A stretch of 64,000 nt of DNA from the NCBI RefSeq assembly GCF_026340095.1, contig NZ_JAPEPO010000001.1:6964501-7028500 (forward strand), written 5' to 3'. Each line of letters opens with the position of its first letter. The stretch's first letter is position 1. The notes under the pieces are model-generated. The model did no database searches. It was given only the letters and a program-made list of their open reading frames with translations, and was not told the origin of the DNA. Made by a program: the position numbers and the translations under genes. The stretch comes from Streptomyces sp. NBC_01446. Lineage in GTDB: Bacteria; Actinomycetota; Actinomycetes; Streptomycetales; Streptomycetaceae. Shown here in pieces: positions 51,684-59,453 of the stretch.

Positions 51684-53006
51684 TCAGCCCTCCCGTGCGG
51701 CCGCGCACACCGCGCGGCCGATCCGTGCCAGATCCTCGTCCCCCGTGATGTACGGAGGCATCGTGTACACGAGGTCGCGGAACGGCCGCAGCCACACGCC
51801 CTCGCGCACCGCCGCCCGCGTGGCAGCCGCCATGTCGATCTCGTGGTCCAGCTGTACGACACCGATCGCGCCGAGCACGCGCACATCGCGCACCCCGGGC
51901 AGCTCCGAGGCGGCGCCGAGCGACTCCCTCAGCCCCGACTCGATCCGCTTGACCTCCGTCGCCCAGTCCTGCCCGAGCAGGAGGTCGATCGACGCGCAGG
52001 CCACCGCGGCGGCGAGGGGGTTCCCCATGAACGTGGGCCCGTGCGCGAGCACCGGCACGTCGCCGCGCGAGATCCCGTCCGCCACACGCGCCGTGCACAG
52101 CGTCGCCGCCAGCGTCATATAGCCGCCGGTCAGCGCCTTGCCGACACACATCACATCGGGCGTCACCGACGCGTGCTCCGCGGCGAACAGCGCCCCGGTC
52201 CGGCCGAACCCCGTAGCGATCTCGTCGAACACGAGGAGCACGTCGTGCGCGTCGCAGGCCTCACGCAGGACCCGCAGATACGCGGGGGAGTGGAACCGCA
52301 TCCCGCCCGCGCCCTGCACCACGGGCTCCACGATCACGGCCGCCAGCTCATGGGCGTGCCGGCCGATCAGCTCGTGCAGATGATCCGCGTAGGCCTGCTC
52401 GTACCCGGTGGGCGGGGCGTCGGCGAACACGTGCCGCGGCAGCGCCCCCGACCACAGTTCGTGCATGCCGCCCTCGGGGTCGCAGACCGCCATCGGCTGC
52501 CAGGTGTCGCCGTGATAGCCGCCGCGCCACGTCAGCAGACGGCGCTTCTCCGGCTGCCCGAGGGAACGCCAGTGCTGGAGGCACATCTTGATCGCGACCT
52601 CGACGGACACGGAGCCCGAGTCGGCGAGGAACACATGCTCGAGACCCTCCGGCGACATGTCGACAAGACGCTTCGCGAGCCCGACGGCGGGCTCGTGCGT
52701 GAGCCCGCCGAACATGACGTGGCTCATCCGGCCGAGCTGGTCGCGCACCGCCTCGTTGAGCACGGGGTGGTTGTAGCCGTGGATCGCCGACCACCACGAC
52801 GACATCCCGTCGACCAGCTCGGCACCCTGACCGCTCTCACCGCCCTCGCCGGCGAGCCGGAGCCGTACCCCGGCCGCCGACTCGACGACCAGCGGCTCCT
52901 GCCGCCCAGGCATCGGACCGTACGGATGCCAGACGTGCCGCCGGTCGAGGTCGAGCAGGTCCGCCACGGGCAGCCCCGTCACCGCGGGCCCCGGCCGCTC
53001 AGGCAT
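51684..53006 (-). CDS. bioA: Adenosylmethionine-8-amino-7-oxononanoate aminotransferase
   Basis: A 440-residue class III aminotransferase that makes diaminopelargonate using SAM as amino donor. Motifs include HVWHPYGPM, LVDGMSSWWSAIHGYNHP, the Tyr in WRGGYHGDTWQPM, VFDEIATGFGRTG and the PLP Lys in CVGKALTGGYM. ATG 53006 overlaps the bioB stop by eight bases (ATGCCTGA), so translation is coupled; a longer open frame upstream is antisense-style read-through of bioB. Confidence 0.95.
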   Translation of the reverse strand: MPERPGPAVTGLPVADLLDLDRRHVWHPYGPMPGRQEPLVVESAAGVRLRLAGEGGESGQGAELVDGMSSWWSAIHGYNHPVLNEAVRDQLGRMSHVMFGGLTHEPAVGLAKRLVDMSPEGLEHVFLADSGSVSVEVAIKMCLQHWRSLGQPEKRRLLTWRGGYHGDTWQPMAVCDPEGGMHELWSGALPRHVFADAPPTGYEQAYADHLHELIGRHAHELAAVIVEPVVQGAGGMRFHSPAYLRVLREACDAHDVLLVFDEIATGFGRTGALFAAEHASVTPDVMCVGKALTGGYMTLAATLCTARVADGISRGDVPVLAHGPTFMGNPLAAAVACASIDLLLGQDWATEVKRIESGLRESLGAASELPGVRDVRVLGAIGVVQLDHEIDMAAATRAAVREGVWLRPFRDLVYTMPPYITGDEDLARIGRAVCAAAREG

Positions 53007-54216
53007 TGGGCGCGAGATCCGTACCGGCACCCCGGCGGCGTACGGCGACCAGGTCCGTGCGCGCCTCGGGGACCTCGGCGACCGGGGACTTTGCAGCTTC
53101 TTCATGGGAGCCGCAGCCCCCACCGGAACCGCAGGCCGAACCCGCGCCGGAACCGCATGCCGCATGCGCACCGGAACCGCAGGCCGCTTCTGCCTCGGAA
53201 CCGCACGGCCCGCCCCGGTGCTCGGGCAGCGTCACCTGGTCGGTGCCCTCGACCTCGAACCCGGCGTCTGTGATCATGTCCAGGTCCGCCTTGCCCGCCT
53301 GGCCCTCACTCGTCAGGTAGTCGCCGAGGAAGATGGAGTTCGCGAGGTGGAGCGCCAGCGGCTGCATCGAGCGCAGGTGCACCTCGCGCCCGCCCGCGAT
53401 CCGCACCTCGACGTCGGGGCAGACGAAGCGGACCATCGCGAGGATCCGCAGGCAGCGCTGCGGCGTCAGGTTCCACTCCTTGGCAAGGGGCGTGCCCTCG
53501 AAGGGGATCAGGAAGTTGACCGGCACCGAGTCCGGGTCGAGTTCGCGCAGCGAGTAGACGACGTCGACCAGGTCCTCGTCGCTCTCGCCCATGCCCGCGA
53601 TGAGCCCGGAACAGGCGGACAGACCGGCCGCGTGGGCCTTCTGCACCGTGTCGACGCGGTCCGCGTAGGTGTGCGTCGTCGTGATGTCGCCGTAGGTGCC
53701 CTCGGAGGTGTTGAGGTTGTGGTTGTACGCGTCGGCGCCCGCGCCGCGCAGCCGCTCGGCCTGGCCCTCGGAGAGCAGACCGAGGCAGGCGCACACCTCG
53801 ACGCCCTCGTTCTGCTCCTTGATCGCGCCGATGGTCTCCGAGACGCGGTCGACGTCCCGGTCCGTCGGGCCGCGCCCGGACGCCACCAGGCAGACCCGCT
53901 TCGCGCCGCCCGCGACACCTGCGGCCGCGGCCTTCGACGCCTCGTCGGGCTTCAGCCACGTGTACTTGAGGATCTCCGCCTTGGACCCGAGCCGCTGGGA
54001 ACAGTACGAGCAGTCCTCGGGGCACAGGCCCGACTTGAGGTTGACCAGATAGTTGAGTTTCACCCGCCGGCCGAACCACTGCCGCCGCACCTTGCCGGCC
54101 GCGGCCACCACATCGAGCAGTTCGTCGTCGGAAGTCGCCAGAACGGCGAGCGCTTCTTCACGGCTGGGCAGCTCGCGCCGCAGCCCCTTGTCCACCAGCG
54201 TGTTCAGCAGGTCCAT
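52999..54216 (-). CDS. bioB: Biotin synthase with Cys-Gly-Ser repeat tail
   Basis: A 405-residue radical-SAM enzyme inserting sulfur into dethiobiotin. The [4Fe-4S] motif CxxxCxxC is C65-x3-C69-x2-C72 in GLCPEDCSYCSQ. The barrel and [2Fe-2S] ligands continue through YNHNLNTS, SACSGLIAGMGE and AGGREVHL. The catalytic part ends about residue 332. Residues 333-405 form an extra tail with five CGS units (Cys 338, 346, 354, 362, 368) at roughly 8-residue spacing, then an acidic/basic end. It is first in the bioB-bioA-bioD operon and divergent from bioF. Confidence 0.95.
   Translation of the reverse strand: MDLLNTLVDKGLRRELPSREEALAVLATSDDELLDVVAAAGKVRRQWFGRRVKLNYLVNLKSGLCPEDCSYCSQRLGSKAEILKYTWLKPDEASKAAAAGVAGGAKRVCLVASGRGPTDRDVDRVSETIGAIKEQNEGVEVCACLGLLSEGQAERLRGAGADAYNHNLNTSEGTYGDITTTHTYADRVDTVQKAHAAGLSACSGLIAGMGESDEDLVDVVYSLRELDPDSVPVNFLIPFEGTPLAKEWNLTPQRCLRILAMVRFVCPDVEVRIAGGREVHLRSMQPLALHLANSIFLGDYLTSEGQAGKADLDMITDAGFEVEGTDQVTLPEHRGGPCGSEAEAACGSGAHAACGSGAGSACGSGGGCGSHEEAAKSPVAEVPEARTDLVAVRRRGAGTDLAPNA
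53107..53205 (-). repeat. In-gene repeat encoding five Cys-Gly-Ser units of BioB
   Basis: A 24-base unit repeated in frame near the bioB 3' end encodes CGSEAEAA, CGSGAHAA, CGSGAGSA, then the shorter CGSGGG and CGSHEE. The nucleotide repeats are imperfect, so they have had time to diverge. Confidence 0.85.
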
Positions 54217-54281
54217 GGCCCGATCCTGGCCTACGTGCCCTGCTCAGGCCAAGGAGGCTTTGCACAACTCTGCCGGTTCGA

Positions 54282-54301
54282 GGTGTGGGTATTGCCACAC
54301 C
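54282..54301. promoter_or_regulatory. Inverted repeat GGTGTGG-GTATTG-CCACACC in bioB/bioF promoter region
   Basis: Perfect 7-bp arms with a 6-base spacer in the 213-base divergent region between bioB and bioF, 66-85 bases upstream of bioB. A nearby direct repeat CTACAAA (54340s) is also seen. Candidate operator for the biotin regulator; identity unknown. Confidence 0.55.
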
Positions 54302-54429
54302 CTGGGCGGCTGGATGTCCCGCTACTGTCTGTGCACTGCCTACAAAACCGTCTACAAATCAGCAGTGGGCACGGGACAGCACACCCCACTCGAGAACCGG
54401 TCGCTCGACGGCCGGGCGGAGGGACTCAC

Positions 54430-55590
54430 ATGGCGGGATCGCCGTTCGGCTGGATCGACGAGCAGGAGCGCGTACGCCGCGGCGCCGGACTCGTCCGCAC
54501 GCTGCGCCCCCGCCCGTCATCGAACCCCCTCCTCGATCTCGCGAGCAACGACTACCTCGGCCTCACACGCCACCCCGAGATCACCGCAGGAGCGGCGGAC
54601 GCGGCGCTGCGCTGGGGTGGCGGCGCCACCGGCTCGCGGCTCGTCACGGGCACCACGGAGCTGCACGCCGAACTCGAGCGCGAACTGGCCGAGTTCTGCG
54701 GCTTCGAGGCGGCGCTCGTCCTGTCGTCCGGTTACGCCGCCAACCTCGCCGCCGTGACCGCTCTCGCCCCGCACGGCTCGCTGATCGTCTCGGACGCCAG
54801 CAATCACGCCTCCCTCATCGACGGCTGCCGGCTCGCCCGCGGCGCGACGCAGGTCGTCCCGCACGCCGACCCCGACGCCGTCCGCAAGGCCCTCGACACG
54901 CATCAGGGACAGGCCGTCGTCGTCTCGGACTCCGTCTTCTCGGTGGACGGCGACGCTGCTCCACTGGCCGAACTCGCGCGAGTGGCAAGGGAGTTCGGGG
55001 CGGGTCTGATCGTCGACGACGCGCACGGACTCGGTGTGCTCGGCGACGGCGGCAGGGGCGCGCCGCAGGCGGCGGGGCTCTCGGGCGCCGACGACACCGT
55101 CGCCACCGTCACCCTCTCCAAGTCGTTCGGCAGCCAGGGCGGCGCCGTCCTCGGTCCGGCCCGGGTGATCGACCATCTCGTCAACACCGCACGGACGTTC
55201 ATCTTCGACACGGGCCTCGCGCCCGCTGCGGCCGGCGCCGCGCTCGCGGCCCTGCGCCTGCTGCGCCGCGAGCCCGAGCGTGCCGAAAGGGCCCGCGCCG
55301 TGGCGTCCTCGCTGCACGAACTGCTCACGGCCGAGGGGCTCCAGGCCGTACGGCCCGACGCCGCCGTCGTCTCCGTGCGCGCGCCGTCCCCCGAGGAGGC
55401 GGTGCGCTGGGCGGCGGACTGCCGCGAAGCCGGCCTCGCCGTCGGCTGCTTCCGTCCCCCGTCGGTGCCGGACGGCATCTCACGGCTGCGGCTGACCGCC
55501 CGCGCCGACCTGACCGACGATCAAATCGCCCAGGCGGTGCGGGTGATCAGCCGCAAGGCTCCCGACTCGGCGTTCACCGCAAGGAGTTGA
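54430..55590 (+). CDS. bioF: 8-amino-7-oxononanoate synthase
   Basis: A 386-residue alpha-oxoamine synthase that condenses pimeloyl thioester with alanine. Motifs are LLDLASNDYLGLTRHP, GATGSRLVTGTTELHAELE, SDASNHASLIDGCRLA, IVDDAHGLGVLGDGGRG and PLP Lys in VTLSKSFGSQGGAVLG. The ATG at 54430 has GGAGG eight bases upstream. It is divergent from the bioBAD operon and shares its control region. Its 3' end overlaps the DUF397 gene by 17 bases tail to tail. Confidence 0.95.
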   Translation: MAGSPFGWIDEQERVRRGAGLVRTLRPRPSSNPLLDLASNDYLGLTRHPEITAGAADAALRWGGGATGSRLVTGTTELHAELERELAEFCGFEAALVLSSGYAANLAAVTALAPHGSLIVSDASNHASLIDGCRLARGATQVVPHADPDAVRKALDTHQGQAVVVSDSVFSVDGDAAPLAELARVAREFGAGLIVDDAHGLGVLGDGGRGAPQAAGLSGADDTVATVTLSKSFGSQGGAVLGPARVIDHLVNTARTFIFDTGLAPAAAGAALAALRLLRREPERAERARAVASSLHELLTAEGLQAVRPDAAVVSVRAPSPEEAVRWAADCREAGLAVGCFRPPSVPDGISRLRLTARADLTDDQIAQAVRVISRKAPDSAFTARS

Positions 55591-55810
55591 GGAACCCCTC
55601 CCATGCGGAGGGCGAGAACAGCAGGGCGGGTCCGGCCGTGCGCTTGGAGTCGCGTACGGCGAGAAGTCCGGCCGAAGGGCCGCGGTGCAGCGGAGCCGTC
55701 TCGACGCAGTTGTTCATTCCGGTGCTTCGGCTGCTTCGCCGCCATGGCGCGTCGTGCAGAGAGGTGCTGGGAACCGCGGCGGATGGTACGTACCGAGGCA
55801 GTGCTGACAT
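55574..55810 (-). CDS. DUF397 protein
   Basis: A 78-residue protein. The DUF397 domain is read as WRRSSRSTGMNNCVETAPLHRGPSAGLLAVRDSKRTAGPALLFSPSAWEGFLNSLR. DUF397 proteins act with XRE-DUF5753 regulators and HATPase proteins in streptomycete developmental control (WhiJ-like sets). It lies nine bases after the XRE gene and forms its operon partner. An N-terminal extension of ~20 residues (MSALPRYVPSAAVPSTS) precedes the domain. Confidence 0.9.
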   Translation of the reverse strand: MSALPRYVPSAAVPSTSLHDAPWRRSSRSTGMNNCVETAPLHRGPSAGLLAVRDSKRTAGPALLFSPSAWEGFLNSLR

Positions 55811-55819
55811 GGTGCCTCC

Positions 55820-56701
55820 TTACGTGCGTTCACTGTCCGGAGGGCGGTGCGCTCCGGCGATCCCGGCGATGAAATCCAACGAGTCCCCGGGCGAAAGGGC
55901 GTGGATCCGAAGGGTGTCAAAGGCGTCCGTGTACGCCTTGAGGTCTTCTTTCCGCTCGAGGTAGAGGCTACTCGTCAAATGGTCGAGAACTACTACGTCC
56001 AGATCGGAAGTGTTCGGAAATGAGAACACAACGAAAGGGCCGGTTAGTCCGACATGCTCCCCTGCGGTGAACGGCAATACCTGAAGCCGCACATGGGGGA
56101 GCTTCGCCACGGCGGCCAGATGACGCAGCTGCTCCGCCATCACCCGGGGACCACCCACCGGGCGCCGCAGCACCGCCTCGTCGAGCACCGCGCTGAGCCG
56201 GAGCGGGGACGGGGAACGCAGCACGTCCTGCCGGGCGATCCGCACCTCGACCAGGGCGTCGACCTGCCCGTCCGGCAGTCCGCCGAGCGCGGCCCTGGTC
56301 ACCGCACGCGCGTAGTCGGGCGTCTGGAGGAGGCCCGGCACGACGGACGTCTCGACCGTCCTGACCCGGCACGCCTGTGACTCCAGGCTGATGAAGTCCC
56401 GGTAGGCGGGCGGCAGAAGGTCCCGGTAGGCGTACCACCAGTGCTGGCCGCCGTCGTCCCCCGACCCGGCCAGCGCGACCAGCAGATCCCGTAGGCCGGG
56501 GTCCGCGACCTCGAAGGCGTCGAGCAGGAGGCGCACGTCCGACGCTTTCACGCCGCTGCGCCCGGTCTCGATACGGCTCACTTTCGACTGGTGCCAGCCG
56601 ACCAGCCGGGCCGTCTCGCCACTTGTGAGCCCCGCGCGGGCACGCAGCGCGCGCAGCTCCGCGCCGAGCCTGCGGCGGCGCACCGCCGGACCGTGTTTCA
56701 T
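55820..56701 (-). CDS. XRE-family regulator with DUF5753 domain
   Basis: A 293-residue regulator. The HTH covers LRALRARAGLTSGETARLVGWHQSKVSRIETGRSGV (residues ~15-50), and the DUF5753 effector region covers ~100-285 (VPGLLQTPDYARAV, LPHVRLQVLPFTAGEHVGLTGPFVVFSF, DVVVLDHLTSSLYLE). This is the WhiJ-type arrangement: XRE, DUF397 downstream and a HATPase divergent. An AT-rich palindrome in the shared promoter may be its operator. Confidence 0.92.
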   Translation of the reverse strand: MKHGPAVRRRRLGAELRALRARAGLTSGETARLVGWHQSKVSRIETGRSGVKASDVRLLLDAFEVADPGLRDLLVALAGSGDDGGQHWWYAYRDLLPPAYRDFISLESQACRVRTVETSVVPGLLQTPDYARAVTRAALGGLPDGQVDALVEVRIARQDVLRSPSPLRLSAVLDEAVLRRPVGGPRVMAEQLRHLAAVAKLPHVRLQVLPFTAGEHVGLTGPFVVFSFPNTSDLDVVVLDHLTSSLYLERKEDLKAYTDAFDTLRIHALSPGDSLDFIAGIAGAHRPPDSERT

Positions 56702-56832
56702 CCTGTCTCCTCGGACCTGCGGCCCGGCTCCTTCAGGCCCGGCGGATCGGTGTTCTGAGCCGACGGTAGAGGAAGTCGGCGGCGTACGCCCAAATGCGGT
56801 CCACCCACGCAGAGTTCACCGCTTCGAGCGAC

Positions 56833-56848
56833 AGATATATGCATATCT
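56833..56848. promoter_or_regulatory. AT-rich palindrome AGATAT-ATGC-ATATCT
   Basis: Perfect 6-bp arms in a GC-rich genome, lying between the divergent XRE gene (start 56701) and HATPase gene (start 56975). Candidate operator of the XRE regulator. Confidence 0.6.
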
Positions 56849-56974
56849 CGGGGGATCGGCTCCACCGGCCGGGCGGGAGTGGCACTCTGGCGCGAAGCAC
56901 CAGTCCGGGGGTCGCCTCGAGTCATCCGCCATGTGTCGGATTCAGGCCCCGGCGAAAAAAGGGACGACGTCGCC

Positions 56975-57409
56975 ATGGCAGATCACCAGGAAGCATCCGT
57001 CACTCTGCCGAGCGATCCCGCCTCGGTTTTCTCGGCCCGCACATATGTCAGCGACGTACTCGCGGAATGGGGCATGCCGCGCGACGCGGAAGCCGCCGAC
57101 ACGGTCCGGCTCATCGTCTCCGAACTCGCCACGAACGCCGTGATGCACACCCGTGGACAGTCACCCGTCTTCAAGGTCGACGTGCAGCTGGAGCGCGACG
57201 AACATCTGCGCATCGGCGTCACGGACAGCCACCCGTGCTACCCGAAGCGGCTCCCGGCCGCCGTCCAGCAGGACAACGGGCGCGGCATGGTGATCATCCG
57301 CTGGCTGACCGCCGAGTGCGGCGGAAGCCTGTCGGTCAGGCCCACCCCCGAAGGCGGCAAGACCGTATGGATCGCCCTGCCGTGGACGGTCCCTGTCCAA
57401 CAGGCGTGA
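56975..57409 (+). CDS. HATPase (RsbW-like) ATP-binding protein
   Basis: A 144-residue GHKL ATPase of the anti-sigma/regulator type. The N-box is RLIVSELATNAVMHTRG, the G1 region is GVTDSHPC and the G2 region NGRGMVIIRWLTAECGG. Such proteins sit opposite XRE-DUF5753 and DUF397 genes in streptomycetes. ATG 56975 is chosen; the longer open frame is intergenic. Its stop is the first unit of a tandem repeat. Kinase or antisigma targets are unknown. Confidence 0.9.
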   Translation: MADHQEASVTLPSDPASVFSARTYVSDVLAEWGMPRDAEAADTVRLIVSELATNAVMHTRGQSPVFKVDVQLERDEHLRIGVTDSHPCYPKRLPAAVQQDNGRGMVIIRWLTAECGGSLSVRPTPEGGKTVWIALPWTVPVQQA

Positions 57410-57460
57410 AGGCCAACAGGCGTGAAGGCCAACAGGTGTGAAGGCCGCCAGACATGAAGG
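57397..57460. repeat. Four tandem 16-bp units spanning a stop codon
   Basis: The unit CCAACAGGCGTGAAGG occurs as two exact copies, one with a single substitution (GGTGTGAAGG) and one degenerate copy, from 57397 to 57460. The first unit contains the last codons and TGA of the HATPase gene, so the stop is duplicated. Confidence 0.9.
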
Positions 57461-57463
57461 CGG

Positions 57464-58021
57464 CTACGGAGACGGACTGTCCGTCCCCTCCTGCGCACGC
57501 GTGAGCGAGCGCCGCACCAGACGCGGCAGCACACCCCACAGGCCCACACAGACGGCGAACGTGCCGGCCCCCGCCGCGATCCCCGCCGCCCGTCCTGCCG
57601 TGACGTCCACGACGAGCAGCACGGACCCGGCCAGGGCGAGCATCAGAACGCTCAGGCCGGCCGTGGCGAGCCGCGAGGACATCTGCACGATCTGCGGCTT
57701 GGCACCGCGCCGGAACAGCGCGCGGTGCAGCGCCGCGGGCGCCGTGAACAGCGCGGCGGCGAGCACCGCGAGCAGCAGCGTCGCGATGTAGGTCGCGCGC
57801 TGCACGGCGTCCAGCGACGGGAACCGCGGAGTGAACGCCAGCGTCAGCAGGAACGCGAAGAGGATCTGCACGCCCGTCTGGGTGACTCTCAGCTCCTGGA
57901 GCAGCTCGCCGAAGTTCCGGTCCGCGCGTTCCAGCGGCGTCTCGTGCCGGTCCCGGCCTCCGCTCGGCGGGCCCGGGTCGCGTGGGGCGTCCTCGCCGCC
58001 TGCCGTTCGGTCCTCGTCCAT
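57464..58021 (-). CDS. DUF6328 membrane protein
   Basis: A 185-residue membrane protein with four hydrophobic segments: residues ~50-65 (VQILFAFLLTLAFTPRF), ~80-100, ~118-140 and ~145-165. The motif NFGELLQELRVTQTGVQILFAFLLTLAF is characteristic of DUF6328. The N-terminus is acidic and the C-terminus basic/Ser-rich. Function is unknown. It converges with the HATPase gene, with the tandem repeat filling the gap. Confidence 0.87.
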   Translation of the reverse strand: MDEDRTAGGEDAPRDPGPPSGGRDRHETPLERADRNFGELLQELRVTQTGVQILFAFLLTLAFTPRFPSLDAVQRATYIATLLLAVLAAALFTAPAALHRALFRRGAKPQIVQMSSRLATAGLSVLMLALAGSVLLVVDVTAGRAAGIAAGAGTFAVCVGLWGVLPRLVRRSLTRAQEGTDSPSP

Positions 58022-58129
58022 ACGACCACGAGTACCCCATTGCGCGGTGCTGAGGCGGACAGGGCGGGCGCGAGCACCCTCCGGCGCCTGACGGGGTCCC
58101 CAGGGCTCCCGGGGACCCGTCAGGTGGCG

Positions 58130-58603
58130 CTAGCGCACGCGCCCGTACCAGACGCTTTTCGTCCAGATCCGCTCGAGCCGCACCACGGCACCGGTCTTCG
58201 GCGAGTGCCAGATCCTCCCCTTCCCGGCGTAGATGCCGACGTGGTAGACGCCGCGGCCCGAATGGAAGAAGACCAGGTCACCGCGTTTTCGATGGGACGC
58301 GGAGACATGGCGGGTCTTGTTGTACTGCTGGGCGGCGGTGCGGGGCAGCCTCTTGCCCGCGGCCTTGAACGAGTAGAGCGTCAGGCCCGAACAGTCGAAC
58401 GTGTGTGGTCCTGAGGCGCCCCATCGGTAAGGGCTTCCCTTCTTGGAGGCCGCGATCTGGAGTGCTTTCGTCGCTGGTGGCGCGGCTTCCGCTTCGGGCG
58501 CGGCTCCGGGGACCAGCAGGCTGCCACCCGCTACGGCGAGCGTGAGGGCCGAGGCGGTTCCGGCCCGGGCGAGCAGCGACGGGACACGATTGAGCGCAGT
58601 CAT
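58130..58603 (-). CDS. Secreted NlpC/P60 peptidoglycan hydrolase
   Basis: A 157-residue secreted endopeptidase. A signal peptide (LTLAVAGGSLLVPGAAPEAEA) is followed by the NlpC/P60 domain at residues ~48-155, with catalytic Cys in FDCSGLTLYSF, His in YHVGIYAG and a third polar residue in IWHSP. No LysM or SH3 domain is present, so it is a minimal cell-wall hydrolase. ATG 58603 has AAGGG six bases upstream. A probable c-di-AMP riboswitch lies in its leader. Confidence 0.9.
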   Translation of the reverse strand: MTALNRVPSLLARAGTASALTLAVAGGSLLVPGAAPEAEAAPPATKALQIAASKKGSPYRWGASGPHTFDCSGLTLYSFKAAGKRLPRTAAQQYNKTRHVSASHRKRGDLVFFHSGRGVYHVGIYAGKGRIWHSPKTGAVVRLERIWTKSVWYGRVR

Positions 58604-58610
58604 GCGCAAC

Positions 58611-58720
58611 CCTTCGTCAGCCGCCTGTGAAGGATGACCTGTCGGATTCGGGCTGGCGAAGTTGCCCGGCCGCGATGTGCGGCTTCACCCCAAGGGCCGG
58701 CCCGGAAAACAGCTCCGGCG
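58611..58720 (-). ncRNA. Probable ydaO-yuaA (c-di-AMP) riboswitch
   Basis: Reading leftward, the leader contains GGGGTGAAGCCGC, then CGGCCGGGCAACTTCGCC, AGCCCGAATCCGACAGG and CACAGGCGGCTGACGAAGG just before the NlpC/P60 start. This order and these conserved boxes resemble the ydaO class, which in actinobacteria often precedes cell-wall hydrolase genes and turns them off when c-di-AMP binds. Boundaries are approximate. Confidence 0.7.
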
Positions 58721-59137
58721 GCCCGTCGTGCTCGGGTCCTCCACTCCTGCCGATCCACTTCTGTCGACCTGGCATCCGTACGGCGGCAGGACTCGGCGTC
58801 CGCACGGACCGCCCCGCCGCGGCGGCGGGGGCTTGTCGTCGGATGGGATCTTCACGCACGAACGGCGCGAATGCAGAGCCGAATCGGCGTTAAGTGAGTG
58901 TCCTCACGACTGACCTGTTCGGGTGGACAGCACACCTTTCCACCACGGCGCGGGGGTCCCAACGACGTCCGTACCAGCAGCGGAAGGCAGAATTCCGGAC
59001 TCCGCGTAGGCGTTCCGCGCAACTTTTCCGGTTCGCATGTGCGGGTACCTGCTACTCCGTATGTGGGTACCTCTTCTGGTCCGTTTCGGCGCGGGGCCGG
59101 ACGGTTCGCGTCGATCGCTTCGGTCTCGAATGCACCG
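58721..59137. other. Intergenic region without a recognised gene
   Basis: About 415 bases. It holds the promoter side of the riboswitch gene, a GC hairpin at 58811-58832 (CCCCGCCG/CGGCGGGG), and two copies of a TATGTG.GGGTACCT-like unit (near 59037 and 59058). Short open frames here have no credible ribosome sites or similarity. Confidence 0.5.
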
Positions 59138-59446
59138 TCAATTGATCGGCTCCGGTGGAACTGTGACCCGTTGTGCCCTCCTTTCTCCGTCCAGGACCCG
59201 TAAAGCCTGGGCGAGTGTCGTCGCGTGGACCTCGCTCTCGCCCCGCTGATGCATGAGCGTCAGGGCATCCCTGAGGGCCGTCGCCCTGCCGACGAGCGCT
59301 TGCGCGGCGCGCAGTCCGCCATACGTGTGGTTGCTCCTGGCCGGGTTGATCCTGCCGAGCAGATCGACCACCTCCAGATAGCGGTCGAGGAGTTCGCACT
59401 CGGCGCGCGTCAGTGCGGGCAGCGGGGGCAGTTCGGGCGGCAGCAT
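59138..59446 (-). CDS. Small conserved hypothetical protein downstream of clpP
   Basis: A 102-residue helical protein from ATG 59446 (MLPPELPPLPALTRAECELLDRYLEVVDLLGRINPARSN...). No domain is recognised. It follows the ClpP stop by seven bases, so it is in the same transcript. A role with the protease is only inferred from position. The upstream open frame in the same reading overlaps clpP and is excluded. Confidence 0.78.
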   Translation of the reverse strand: MLPPELPPLPALTRAECELLDRYLEVVDLLGRINPARSNHTYGGLRAAQALVGRATALRDALTLMHQRGESEVHATTLAQALRVLDGERRAQRVTVPPEPIN

Positions 59447-59453
59447 GACCGGC

